A stretch of DNA of 64,000 bases from Azonexus sp. R2A61 (lineage in GTDB: Bacteria; Pseudomonadota; Gammaproteobacteria; Burkholderiales; Rhodocyclaceae): contig NZ_JACBFO010000001.1 of NCBI RefSeq assembly GCF_021401135.1, positions 62,001 to 126,000 on the forward strand. Direction: 5' to 3'. Position 1 is the stretch's first letter, and each line of letters opens with the position of its first letter. A model generated the notes under the pieces. The model worked only from the letters and a program-made list of their open reading frames with translations. It was not told the origin of the DNA and ran no database searches. The translations under genes were made by a program, and so were the position numbers. Of the stretch, positions 37,476 through 46,083 are shown one piece after another.

Positions 37476-38560
37476 GCTGGATCAAACCTCCGCAAAGCCA
37501 AACCGCACGCCACCATCAGGGACGAGGCATCGGCGAGCAAATTTCTTGCTCGAACCCGATCTGAAAGAACCATGTTGGCAAAGGGGTTGGCAATCAAGGT
37601 ATTGACTTGTGTACGCGTAGCAACAACCTCGTCAATACCAGGAATCAGTGCACACCCCCCGGCCAGTACAATATGGTCGATCTGATTGAACTGCGTTGAG
37701 GTAAAAAAGAACTGCAAGGCTCTAGATACTTCCAGAGCAAGATTTTCCATGAAGGGATTTAGCAATTCCGCCTCATAGCCCTCGGGCAGATTGGCAGCCC
37801 GCTTTGCCGCCTCGGCCTCTTCAAGACTCATGCCGTAGTGACGGGCAATATCTTGCGTTAATTGGCCACCACCAAAGGCTTGCTCGCGGGCATACACCTG
37901 CTGGCCATTTCGCATGACGGTAAGGTTCATCACATTGGCCCCAGCATCGACCAAGGCTACAACTTGATTTTTCCCGCCTTCCGGCAACTGTCGCTCAATT
38001 AATTCAAACGCAGCCAGCGTCGCAAAACTCTCAACATCAATCACAGCAGCTTTCAGACCCGCGGCATCCGCAACGGCAACCCGATCTTCCACCCGCTCCT
38101 TTTTCGATGCTGCAATAAGCACTTCAACTTCTTCCGGCAAGGATGGCGCCGGACCAAGAACCTGATAGTCCAGGTTGACTTCGTCAATTGAAAAAGGGAT
38201 GTACTGATTGGCTTCGGTTTCAACCTGAACCTCAAGCTCCTCTTCCCTCAAACCAGCGGCTACGATGATTTTTTTTGTGATTACTGCCGACCCTGGCAGC
38301 GCCATCGCGACGTTCTTCGTCGAGGTTCCTAGTCTGCGCCAGGCCCGCCTGACAGAATCGACAACGGCATCAAGATTGGCAATATTGCCATCGGACACAG
38401 CGTCCTTGGGCAACACTTCGATGGTATAGCGCTCAACGCGATAGCCATCCTTCCCGTTTGACGACAACTCTACGAGCTTGACAGCAGAAGAACTGATGTC
38501 CAGACCGAGCAGCGGCCGCGCTTTGGGATTTAACAACGCGGAGATATCGAAGCCCACCAC
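37472..38560 (-). CDS. pilM: Type IV pilus cytoplasmic assembly protein PilM
   Basis: PilM is an actin/FtsA-like ATP-binding protein that binds the N-terminus of PilN on the cytoplasmic side. The 362-residue protein has the first phosphate loop in LLGLDISSSAVKLVEL (about 18-33), a central VALVDAGANVMNLTV (near 215) and VLAGGCALIPGIDEV (near 305), all typical of this family. Two tandem GTG codons at 38560 and 38557 can start it, with AAGGA upstream. It is the first gene of pilMNOPQ and is divergent from mrcA, an arrangement common in beta- and gammaproteobacteria. Confidence 0.95.
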   Translation of the reverse strand: MVGFDISALLNPKARPLLGLDISSSAVKLVELSSNGKDGYRVERYTIEVLPKDAVSDGNIANLDAVVDSVRRAWRRLGTSTKNVAMALPGSAVITKKIIVAAGLREEELEVQVETEANQYIPFSIDEVNLDYQVLGPAPSLPEEVEVLIAASKKERVEDRVAVADAAGLKAAVIDVESFATLAAFELIERQLPEGGKNQVVALVDAGANVMNLTVMRNGQQVYAREQAFGGGQLTQDIARHYGMSLEEAEAAKRAANLPEGYEAELLNPFMENLALEVSRALQFFFTSTQFNQIDHIVLAGGCALIPGIDEVVATRTQVNTLIANPFANMVLSDRVRARNLLADASSLMVACGLALRRFDPA

Positions 38561-38678
38561 ACCCCCAAAAAGTCCTTATGGAATACGAGTTTAGGCGAAT
38601 AACCAATAATTCACTTCAGATGCTAGCAATAACACATGACAGTGTAAAGCACTTTCACGCCCCGTTCCGGCTGCAGCG

Positions 38679-38684
38679 TATAAT
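38679..38684 (+). promoter_or_regulatory. Predicted -10 element of the mrcA promoter
   Basis: A perfect TATAAT lies 30 bases before the mrcA start in the region divergent from pilM. No good -35 box is seen at normal spacing, so the promoter call rests on one element. Confidence 0.4.
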
Positions 38685-38713
38685 CCGCCGCAACGCCTCA
38701 CGGAACATGAATC

Positions 38714-41053
38714 TTGCCCGCACCCAAACTTGCCATTCGCATTATTCTATACCCACTTACCGCACTAGCCGGGCTTCTTTTGATTGGCGTCGCACTGGCG
38801 CTGATCATCGTGGCGCTCGCCTACCCCAACCTTCCCTCTCTGGAGGTACTGACCGATTATCGCCCAAAGATTCCCCTGAGGATCTACACAGCTGACGGAT
38901 ACCTGATCGGTGAGTTTGGCGAAGAGCGACGCGCAGTGGTATCGATTCAGGATGTCCCGGATGTAATGAAAAATGCCATCCTCTCGGCCGAAGATGATCG
39001 TTTCTACCAACACGGCGGCATCGATTACACCGGCATCCTTCGTGCTGCGGGAGCCAACCTCCTCAGCGGCGGCAAACGTCAGGGGGCGTCCACCATCACG
39101 CAACAGGTCGCTCGCAATTTCTTTCTGACCAGCGAAAAAACCTACACGCGCAAACTCTACGAAGCCTTGCTGTCGATCAAGATCGAACACAACTTGAGCA
39201 AGGACCAGATTTTCGAGTTGTACATAAACCAGATATTCCTCGGTCAGCGCGCCTACGGCTTCGCTGCCGCGGCCCAAATCTACTTCGGCAAGCCCCTGAA
39301 AGACATCACCATCGCCGAAGCCGCAATGCTGGCAGGTCTTCCCAAGGCCCCCTCTGCCTACAATCCGATCGCCAATCCTCGCCGCGCCAAAATCCGCCAG
39401 GAATACGTCCTGCGCCGCATGAACGAACTGGGCTACATCGACGCAAAACAGCGCGACGCTGCCTTGAAGGAGCCACTGGTCATCAAACGGGAGCTCTCTG
39501 GTTATGGGGTCGACGCTGAATATGCGGCAGAAATGGCCCGTCAGATCGCAGCCGAGCAATTTCCGGACAGTGTTTACTCGCGGGGCCTCAAGGTCTACAC
39601 CACGCTCATCAAGGGAGAACAGGAAGCCGCCTACCGTGCCCTGCGCAAGGGTGTCCTGGATTATGACCGGCGCCACGGCTACCGCGGCGCGGAATCCTAC
39701 ATCGACATGAAGGCTTTCAAATCCGATCAGGATGAAAGCATTGATGTCGCGCTCCAGGACGTTCCCGATGCCGGCGACTTGATGCCAGCGCTGGTGCTGA
39801 CATCCGATACCAAACACGTATCGGCTTATCGCAAGGGCGGTGAAAACATCGAGCTCACCGGTGACAACCTGAAATTCGCGGCAAGCATGCTGGATGATCG
39901 CGCACCGCCGAACAAGCGCATTCGACGCGGGGCGATCATCCGCGTGATCAAGGACGGCAACGGCAAGTGGCAGATCAGCCAATTGCCCGAAGTGGAATCG
40001 GCGTTTGTCGCCCTGGATCCGGCCGACGGCGCGATCCGCTCTCTGGTTGGCGGTTTCGACTTCAACAGGAACAAGTTCAACCACGTCACACAAGCGTGGC
40101 GACAACCCGGATCCAGTTTCAAACCTTTCGTCTATTCGGCAGCGCTTGAGAAAGGATTTACGCCGAACAGCATCGTGGAGGATTCGCCGATCGTCATTTC
40201 CGCCAGCGAAACCGGCTCACAGAGCTGGCAGCCGAAAAACTACGATGGCAAGTACGATGGTCCGATGCCGTTGCGTACGGCACTGGCGAAATCAAAAAAC
40301 ATGGTTTCGATCCGCTTGCTGCAATCGATCGGAACCCTCTACGCTCAGGATTACATCACCCGCTTCGGCTTCGACGCCCAACGGCACCCGCCGTATCTGA
40401 CAATGGCGCTTGGCGCCGGCTCGGTCACGCCATGGCAGATGGTTTCCGCCTACGCCGTTTTTGCCAACGGCGGCTATCGGGTTTCCCCCTATATCGTTCG
40501 GGAAATTCGCGACGAAAAGAACAATGTTATCGCCGTCGGCACGCCCCCCGCCGCCAATACCGATGAGGCAAACCGTGCCATCGACCCGCGCAACGCTTAC
40601 ATGATGGACATGATGATGCGCGACGTGACCATCTACGGAACTGCAGCACGCGCCTCGGCCCAGCTCAAACGCAGGGATCTTGCCGGCAAGACCGGCACGA
40701 CCAACGATTATGTCGACGCGTGGTTCTGCGGCTATCAGATGACCGCCGTTGGCTGTGCCTGGGTCGGCTTCGATCAACCGAAGAACCTTGGATCAAGGGA
40801 GACCGGCGGCACGGCGGCCCTGCCTATCTGGGTTGGCTACATGGCCGAGGCACTGCGCAACGTGCCGCAACAAACACCCCAGCAACCGCAAGGGCTCAGC
40901 ATGACCCCGGAAGCCGACGGCAAACCCGGCGGCCTGATCTATCAGGAAAACCTGCCGCAGAATCCGCCGGATGAAGCGCCTGCACAGGAAAACAGGCCGT
41001 CGGCCAGTTCTGGCAACTCCGTACTGGACCAGTTTCCGCAAATTCCTCGCTGA
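38714..41053 (+). CDS. mrcA: Penicillin-binding protein 1A (bifunctional glycosyltransferase/transpeptidase)
   Basis: This class A enzyme polymerises and cross-links peptidoglycan. The 779-residue protein has one N-terminal membrane segment (about 10-35). The GT51 domain contains Glu93 in AEDDRFYQHGG and GASTITQQVARNFF. An OB-like insert follows, then the transpeptidase domain with Ser467-x-x-Lys470 (GSSFKPF), SKN and KTGTTNDY. The tail is proline- and glutamine-rich. The start is TTG at 38714: an in-frame TGA sits at 38708-38710, and the ATG at 38707 is in another frame. Its stop abuts the convergent cyaY stop, the two forming TGATCA. Confidence 0.95.
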   Translation: MPAPKLAIRIILYPLTALAGLLLIGVALALIIVALAYPNLPSLEVLTDYRPKIPLRIYTADGYLIGEFGEERRAVVSIQDVPDVMKNAILSAEDDRFYQHGGIDYTGILRAAGANLLSGGKRQGASTITQQVARNFFLTSEKTYTRKLYEALLSIKIEHNLSKDQIFELYINQIFLGQRAYGFAAAAQIYFGKPLKDITIAEAAMLAGLPKAPSAYNPIANPRRAKIRQEYVLRRMNELGYIDAKQRDAALKEPLVIKRELSGYGVDAEYAAEMARQIAAEQFPDSVYSRGLKVYTTLIKGEQEAAYRALRKGVLDYDRRHGYRGAESYIDMKAFKSDQDESIDVALQDVPDAGDLMPALVLTSDTKHVSAYRKGGENIELTGDNLKFAASMLDDRAPPNKRIRRGAIIRVIKDGNGKWQISQLPEVESAFVALDPADGAIRSLVGGFDFNRNKFNHVTQAWRQPGSSFKPFVYSAALEKGFTPNSIVEDSPIVISASETGSQSWQPKNYDGKYDGPMPLRTALAKSKNMVSIRLLQSIGTLYAQDYITRFGFDAQRHPPYLTMALGAGSVTPWQMVSAYAVFANGGYRVSPYIVREIRDEKNNVIAVGTPPAANTDEANRAIDPRNAYMMDMMMRDVTIYGTAARASAQLKRRDLAGKTGTTNDYVDAWFCGYQMTAVGCAWVGFDQPKNLGSRETGGTAALPIWVGYMAEALRNVPQQTPQQPQGLSMTPEADGKPGGLIYQENLPQNPPDEAPAQENRPSASSGNSVLDQFPQIPR

Positions 41054-41371
41054 TCAGGTCAGCCTTACAGGCTGGCCTGCCTGCTGACCGACCAGCGACG
41101 ATAGTCGCTCGAAAAGCTCGACAGCATCGCGGGTATCGCGCCAGGCGCTGCCGTCGTGGCGAAAGTGGAAGCCGCCAGCCTTGGCGGCGACCCAGATTTC
41201 CCGGGCCACCCCATGGCGATTGACGATGATCTTGCTGCCATCGGCAAATTCAATCTCCAGGATGCCGCCCGCCGCCAGTTCGAAATCGAGATCGGCATCG
41301 CAGCCCTCCAAAGCGGCCTCGATGCGGACCAACGTAGCATCCGCCAACGCGTTGAATTCGGTGTCGTTCAT
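41054..41371 (-). CDS. cyaY: Frataxin-like iron donor CyaY
   Basis: CyaY binds iron and modulates iron-sulfur cluster assembly by IscS. The 105-residue protein begins MNDTEFNALADATLVRIEAALE, the acidic first helix that binds iron in the family. The beta sheet follows with LEIEFADGSKIIVNRHG and the conserved tryptophan strand REIWVAAKAGGFHF, then WRDTRDAVELFERL. Length is typical. It is convergent with mrcA and divergent from lptM-lysA, the usual arrangement near lysA in many proteobacteria. Confidence 0.94.
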   Translation of the reverse strand: MNDTEFNALADATLVRIEAALEGCDADLDFELAAGGILEIEFADGSKIIVNRHGVAREIWVAAKAGGFHFRHDGSAWRDTRDAVELFERLSSLVGQQAGQPVRLT

Positions 41372-41413
41372 GCTTGTGCTACCATCTTTCGCTTTACCGC
41401 CAGCGTCCTCGTC

Positions 41414-41554
41414 ATGACCAGAATCGCCGCCGTTGTGATCGTTCTCTGCGTTGCCGCATGCGGCATCAAGGGGCCGCTCGAATTGCCGCCGAACTCGGGA
41501 AGCCCGACGGCGACGAAGGATGTTAGCACGGCCCACCGCACGACCAATCGATGA
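41414..41554 (+). CDS. lptM: LptM-like small lipoprotein
   Basis: A 46-residue lipoprotein that starts at ATG 41414. The signal peptide runs MTRIAAVVIVLCVAAC, with the lipidated Cys16, followed by GIKGPLELPP, which matches the LptM/YifL family. In Escherichia coli LptM helps oxidative maturation of the LptD-LptE translocon in the outer membrane. The stop overlaps the lysA start by four bases (ATGA). The lptM-lysA pairing is widespread. Confidence 0.85.
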   Translation: MTRIAAVVIVLCVAACGIKGPLELPPNSGSPTATKDVSTAHRTTNR

Positions 41555-42813
41555 CCCACTTTGCCCTCAATAACGGCGTCCTGCACGCCGAATCCGTTGA
41601 CCTGCCGACCATCGCCGAACAGTTCGGCACGCCCGCCTACGTCTATTCGCGCGCCGCGCTGAGCGAGTCGCTCAAGGAGTTCCACGACGTCCTCAGCGCC
41701 CATCCGGCCGGTGCCGGCGCGCTGGTCTGCTACGCCGTCAAGGCCAACTCCAACCTCGCCATCCTCAACCTGTTCGCCCGCCTCGGCGCCGGTTTCGACA
41801 TCGTCTCCGGCGGCGAACTGCAGCGCGTGCTGGCGGCCGGTGCCGATCCGCAGAAGGTCGTCTTCTCCGGCGTCGGCAAGACGGCGGCGGAAATGAAGCT
41901 GGCGCTGGAAGTCGGCATTTTCTGCTTCAACATCGAATCGATCCCGGAAATCGAGCGCCTCAACGAGGTCGCCGGCCAGCTCGGCAAGACGGCGCCGGTC
42001 AGCCTGCGCGTCAATCCGAACGTCGATCCTAAGACCCATCCCTACATCTCGACCGGCCTCAAGGAAGCCAAGTTCGGCGTCGCCTACGACGACGCACTGG
42101 CGCTCTACCGTCGCGCCGCCGCGCTGCCGAACATCGCCGTCACCGGCATCGACTGCCACATCGGTTCGCAACTGCTCGATCCGTCGCCGTTTGCCGAAGC
42201 GCTCGACCGCATCCTGGCGCTGATCGACCAGCTTGCTGCCGAAGGCATCGCCGTGCATCACATCGACCTCGGCGGCGGCCTCGGCATCCAGTACCGCGCC
42301 GATGAAGTGCAGCCGACCGTCGCTTCCTACCTGAATCCGCTGCTCGACAAGCTGCGGGGCCGCGGCCTCAAGGTCGTGCTCGAACCGGGCCGCCGCCTGG
42401 TTGGCAACGCCGGCCTGCTGCTCACCCGCGTCGAATTCCTCAAGGAAGGCGAGGCCAAGAACTTCGCGATCATCGACGCGGCGATGAACGACCTGATGCG
42501 CCCGGCGCTCTACGAAGCCTGGCACGACATTAACCCGGTCGTGCCGCGCGCCGGCGCGACGCGTGACTACGACGTCGTCGGCCCGGTCTGCGAAACCGGT
42601 GACTTCCTCGGTCAGGCGCGGCCGCTCAACCTGCAGCCGGGCGACCTGCTGGCGGTGATGTCGGCCGGCGCCTACGGCATGGCCATGGCCTCGAACTACA
42701 ACACGCGACCGCGCGCCATCGAAGTGATGGTCGACGGCGATCAGGTGCACGTCATCCGCCAGCGCGAGACCGTCGCACAGCTCTACGCCGGCGAATCCGT
42801 CCTGCCGCAGTGA
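41551..42813 (+). CDS. lysA: Diaminopimelate decarboxylase
   Basis: LysA decarboxylates meso-diaminopimelate to L-lysine using pyridoxal phosphate. The 420-residue protein has the PLP lysine in CYAVKANSNLAIL (near 65), the barrel motifs DIVSGGEL and HIGSQLLD, the phosphate-binding LGGGLGI, LEPGRRLVGNAG, and the second-subunit active-site residues in GPVCETGDFLG. It starts inside the lptM stop and overlaps hslR by four bases (GTGA). Together with dapF at 54.7 kb, the last two steps of lysine synthesis lie in this window. Confidence 0.97.
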   Translation: MTHFALNNGVLHAESVDLPTIAEQFGTPAYVYSRAALSESLKEFHDVLSAHPAGAGALVCYAVKANSNLAILNLFARLGAGFDIVSGGELQRVLAAGADPQKVVFSGVGKTAAEMKLALEVGIFCFNIESIPEIERLNEVAGQLGKTAPVSLRVNPNVDPKTHPYISTGLKEAKFGVAYDDALALYRRAAALPNIAVTGIDCHIGSQLLDPSPFAEALDRILALIDQLAAEGIAVHHIDLGGGLGIQYRADEVQPTVASYLNPLLDKLRGRGLKVVLEPGRRLVGNAGLLLTRVEFLKEGEAKNFAIIDAAMNDLMRPALYEAWHDINPVVPRAGATRDYDVVGPVCETGDFLGQARPLNLQPGDLLAVMSAGAYGMAMASNYNTRPRAIEVMVDGDQVHVIRQRETVAQLYAGESVLPQ

Positions 42814-43184
42814 GCGGCATCCGCATCGACAAGTGGCTGTGGGCCGCGCGTTTCTTCAAGACGCGCAGCCTGGCCACCGATGCGGTCGGCGGCGGCAAGG
42901 TCAAGTTGAACGGGGCGCCGACCAAGCCGGCGCGTGACGTGAAGATCGGCGACCGGCTCGACATCAGCAACAGCGAAACCCGCTGGCAGGTGACCATTCT
43001 CGGCCTGTCGGACAAGCGCGGCCCGGCCCCCGCAGCTCGCCTGCTCTACGAGGAAACCCCTGAGAGCGTCGCCGCCCGCGAAGCCGAACAGTTGCGGCGC
43101 AAATTCACCCAGGAACCCGCCGCCGAGATCCACGGCCGTCCGACCAAGCGCGACCGGCGACAGATGGATCGCTTCGGTGGCTGA
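42810..43184 (+). CDS. hslR: S4-domain ribosome-associated heat shock protein Hsp15
   Basis: Hsp15 binds free 50S subunits that still carry a nascent chain and helps to recycle them. The 124-residue protein starts at GTG 42810, overlapping the lysA stop. It begins with the S4 RNA-binding motif IRIDKWLWAARFFKTRSLA, then KVKLNGAPTKPARDVKIGD. The C-terminal helix is basic (KFTQEPAAEIHGRPTKRDRR). Length is normal. The stop codon lies inside the left outer arm of a long inverted repeat. Confidence 0.9.
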   Translation: MSGIRIDKWLWAARFFKTRSLATDAVGGGKVKLNGAPTKPARDVKIGDRLDISNSETRWQVTILGLSDKRGPAPAARLLYEETPESVAAREAEQLRRKFTQEPAAEIHGRPTKRDRRQMDRFGG

Positions 43185-43193
43185 TTTTTTGCC

Positions 43194-43219
43194 GAATCTT
43201 GCGGTCGACCGCAAGATTC
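43194..43219. repeat. Perfect 26-bp SalI-centred palindrome between convergent genes
   Basis: GAATCTTGCGGTC is followed at once by its exact reverse complement. Outer arms extend the pairing to 43182-43231 with a small internal loop and one bulge, so both convergent stop codons (hslR and the AEC transporter) lie in the arms. T precedes and A follows the core on each strand, which is the reverse of a normal intrinsic terminator. Confidence 0.9.
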
Positions 43220-43228
43220 ACGCAAAAA

Positions 43229-44116
43229 TCAGAGCACCAGCACCAAGGCCAGCGGCAGGAAAATCAGCGCCGCCAGGTTGCCGACCAGCACGATCGACGC
43301 CACCCGCTGCGGTTCCTGCTGGTAGCGCTCGGCGAAGAGGAAGTTGAGTACCGCCGGCGGCAGCGCGCCGAACACCACCAGCATCGCCGCATCGCGGCCT
43401 TCCAGCCCGAACAGCTGGATCACCCCGTAGGCGATGGCCATGCCGGCGAGCGGCCGGAGTAAGGCGCTGCCAACCGACAGCTTCCACTCGCCGAAGGAGA
43501 CGTCGGTCATGCGCACGCCGAGCGAGAACAGCAGCAGCGGCACCGAAACGTCGCCGAGCATCTTGATCGCGATGACCAGCGGCTGCCACACCGGAATCTT
43601 CAGCACGGCCACGGTCAACCCGGCGATGGCGGCAAAAACCACCGGAATGCGCCAGAGCATCAGGATGCGCGTCTTCGGGTCGAGCAACTTGGCGCCGAAG
43701 GAAAAATGCAGCGTGTTCTCGACCATGAACAGGATCACCGCCGCCGGCAGCGCCGCCTCGCCCCAGGCCAGCACCGCCAGCGGCAGGCCGATGTTGCCGG
43801 AATTGTTGAACAGCATCGGCGGCACCAGCGTCTTCGCCTGCACGCCGCAGAGCCGGGCGATCGGCCAGGCGAGCAGGCCGCAGACGGCGAGCACGGTGAA
43901 ACCGCCGAGCGCCAGCGGTGCATAGGCGGCAAGATCGAAGGACTTGCCGGCCATCGCCGCGAAGACCAGCGCCGGCACGAAGACATCCATGTTCAGCCGG
44001 TTGGCCACTGCCATTTCCGGCTTGTGCTTGCGGCCATAGAAGAAGCCGGCAGCGACGATACCGAAGATCGGGAAAAGAATGGCCAGCAGGCGGAAGGTCA
44101 GGCTGCTTTCGTCCAC
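43229..44116 (-). CDS. AEC-family (auxin efflux carrier type) transporter
   Basis: A 295-residue inner-membrane protein with about ten hydrophobic segments arranged as two similar halves. Typical motifs are FGIVAAGFFYGRKHKPE near the N-terminus, MLFNNSGNIGLPLAVLAWG in the fourth to fifth segments and a related GALPPAVLNFLFAERY in the second half; such NxG/PPA regions mark the crossover of this fold. Bacterial members move malate, malonate or other organic acids; the substrate is unknown here. It lies between hslR (convergent) and hslU (upstream, same strand). Confidence 0.85.
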   Translation of the reverse strand: MDESSLTFRLLAILFPIFGIVAAGFFYGRKHKPEMAVANRLNMDVFVPALVFAAMAGKSFDLAAYAPLALGGFTVLAVCGLLAWPIARLCGVQAKTLVPPMLFNNSGNIGLPLAVLAWGEAALPAAVILFMVENTLHFSFGAKLLDPKTRILMLWRIPVVFAAIAGLTVAVLKIPVWQPLVIAIKMLGDVSVPLLLFSLGVRMTDVSFGEWKLSVGSALLRPLAGMAIAYGVIQLFGLEGRDAAMLVVFGALPPAVLNFLFAERYQQEPQRVASIVLVGNLAALIFLPLALVLVL

Positions 44117-44189
44117 GGTTCAGCCTCAGCAAGAGATGGAAATGCGGATTGTGCGGGCAGCATCGCCGCCCGCCAATCGGGGATAGTCC

Positions 44190-45536
44190 TTAGAGGACGT
44201 AGCGCGACAGGTCCTCGTCGGCCGCCACTTCGCCGAGCTTGTCATTGACGTAGGCTGCATCGACCGCGATGTTTTCCAGCCCGACCTTGCCGGCCTCGAA
44301 GGAAACCTCTTCCAGCAGCTTCTCCATCACCGTATGCAGGCGACGGGCGCCGATGTTCTCGGTCTTCTCGTTCACCTGGAAGGCGATCTCGGCCATGCGC
44401 CGGATGCCGTCGGCGGCGAAATCGACGCTCACGCCTTCGGTCGCCAGCAGCGCCTGGTACTGCTTGGTCAGGCAGGCGTCGGTCTGGGTCAGGATGCATT
44501 CGAAATCGGCGACCGACAGCGAGTCCAGCTCAACGCGGATGGGAAAGCGCCCCTGCAACTCGGGAATCAGGTCGGATGGCTTCGACAGGTGGAAGGCGCC
44601 GGAGGCGATGAACAGGATGTGATCGGTCTTGATCATGCCGTACTTGGTCGACACCGTGGTGCCCTCGACCAGCGGCAGCAGGTCGCGCTGCACCCCCTGG
44701 CGGGAAACGTCGGCACCCTGTACGTCGGAACGGCTGGCCACCTTGTCGATTTCGTCGATGAAGACGATGCCGTGCTGCTCGACCGCCTTGACGGCATCGA
44801 GCTTGATTTCCTCGTCGTTGACCAGGCGCGCGGCTTCTTCGTCGGTGAGCAGTTTCAGCGCTTCCTTGATCTTCAGCTTGCGCGACTTCTTCTTGCCACC
44901 GCCCATGTTCTGGAACATCCCCTGGATCTGCTGGGTCAGTTCCTCCATGCCCGGCGGCGCGAAAATCTCGGCCTGCATGCTCGGCGCGGCGACCTCGATG
45001 TCGATTTCCTTGTCGTCGAGCTCGCCCTCGCGCAGCTTCTTGCGGAATTTCTGGCGGGTCGGGCCATCTGCTGCGGTCGACTCCGAATTTTCGGCAAAAA
45101 ATCCCGGGCTGCGCGCCGGCGGCAGCAGCGCATCGAGGATGCGTTCCTCGGCAGCGTCCTCGGCACGCGCGCGGTTGGCCTTCATCGCCCGCTCGCGGTG
45201 CCCCTTGATCGCCATCTCGACCAGGTCGCGGATGATCGTCTCGACATCGCGGCCGACGTAGCCGACCTCGGTGAACTTGGTCGCCTCGACCTTGATGAAG
45301 GGCGCATCGGCCAGGCGCGCCAGACGGCGGGCGATCTCGGTCTTGCCGACGCCGGTCGGGCCGATCATCAGGATGTTCTTCGGCGTGATTTCCTGGCGTA
45401 GCGGCTCGGCCACCTGGGCGCGCCGCCAGCGGTTGCGCAGGGCGATGGCCACCGCCTTCTTGGCCGCGTTCTGGCCGACGATGTGCTTGTCGAGTTCGGA
45501 GACGATCTCCTTCGGGGTCATCGTGGCGCCACTCAT
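44190..45536 (-). CDS. hslU: ATP-dependent protease ATPase subunit HslU
   Basis: HslU unfolds substrates and feeds them to HslV. The 448-residue protein starts at ATG 45536, overlapping the hslV stop by four bases; a second Met (MTPKEIV) five codons later is the usual family start. It has Walker [25 protein letters not shown] (pore loop), the variable I domain, Walker [13 protein letters not shown] and the C-terminal tail DEDLSRYVL, whose last residues insert into HslV. All elements are intact. An in-frame TGCGGTCGAC decamer sits in the I domain. Confidence 0.97.
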   Translation of the reverse strand: MSGATMTPKEIVSELDKHIVGQNAAKKAVAIALRNRWRRAQVAEPLRQEITPKNILMIGPTGVGKTEIARRLARLADAPFIKVEATKFTEVGYVGRDVETIIRDLVEMAIKGHRERAMKANRARAEDAAEERILDALLPPARSPGFFAENSESTAADGPTRQKFRKKLREGELDDKEIDIEVAAPSMQAEIFAPPGMEELTQQIQGMFQNMGGGKKKSRKLKIKEALKLLTDEEAARLVNDEEIKLDAVKAVEQHGIVFIDEIDKVASRSDVQGADVSRQGVQRDLLPLVEGTTVSTKYGMIKTDHILFIASGAFHLSKPSDLIPELQGRFPIRVELDSLSVADFECILTQTDACLTKQYQALLATEGVSVDFAADGIRRMAEIAFQVNEKTENIGARRLHTVMEKLLEEVSFEAGKVGLENIAVDAAYVNDKLGEVAADEDLSRYVL

Positions 45537-46069
45537 TCCAGCGTCTCCAGCGTGAAATTGCGATTGGTGTAGATGCACAGGTCGCCGGCAATCTCCAGCG
45601 ACTTGGTGACGATGTCCAGCGGGCTCAGTTCGGTGTTCTCGACCAGCGCCCGCGCCGCGCTCTGCGCGTAGGCGCCGCCGGAACCGATGGCGACGATGCC
45701 GTATTCCGGCTCAAGCACGTCGCCGTTGCCGGTGATGACCAGCGAGGATTCGCGGTCGGCGACCGAGAGCATCGCCTCCAGCCGGCGCAGGGCGCGGTCG
45801 GTACGCCATTCCTTGGCCAGCTCGACGGCGGAACGCACCAGATTGCCCTGATGCTTCTCCAGCTTGGCCTCGAAACGCTCGAACAGCGTGAAGGCATCGG
45901 CGGTGCCGCCGGCGAATCCAGCGAGAATGCGCCCCTGGTAGAGGCGGCGGACCTTCTTGGCGGTGCCCTTGATGACGATGTTGCCCAGCGTCACCTGGCC
46001 GTCGCCGCCCATGGCGACGGAAGTGCCCCGGCGCACCGACAGGATCGTCGTGCCGTGATATTGCTCCAT
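45533..46069 (-). CDS. hslV: ATP-dependent protease proteolytic subunit HslV
   Basis: HslV is the proteasome-like threonine protease of the HslUV complex. The 178-residue protein begins [15 protein letters not shown]; after processing Thr7 is the expected N-terminal nucleophile. [13 protein letters not shown], Lys in [28 protein letters not shown] and [14 protein letters not shown] are conserved. The start at 46069 has the ribosome site AGGAAAAAACC. The STAS-domain gene lies 14 bases upstream and hslU overlaps downstream. Confidence 0.97.
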   Translation of the reverse strand: MEQYHGTTILSVRRGTSVAMGGDGQVTLGNIVIKGTAKKVRRLYQGRILAGFAGGTADAFTLFERFEAKLEKHQGNLVRSAVELAKEWRTDRALRRLEAMLSVADRESSLVITGNGDVLEPEYGIVAIGSGGAYAQSAARALVENTELSPLDIVTKSLEIAGDLCIYTNRNFTLETLE

Positions 46070-46083
46070 GGTTTTTTCCTGAT

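Noticed and set aside
38707..38709. ATG start for mrcA
   Set aside because: Not in frame with the protein; an in-frame TGA at 38708-38710 limits the start to TTG 38714 or later.
38578..38895. 105-residue open frame before mrcA
   Set aside because: It overlaps mrcA in another frame, has no family features and covers the region with the -10 element.
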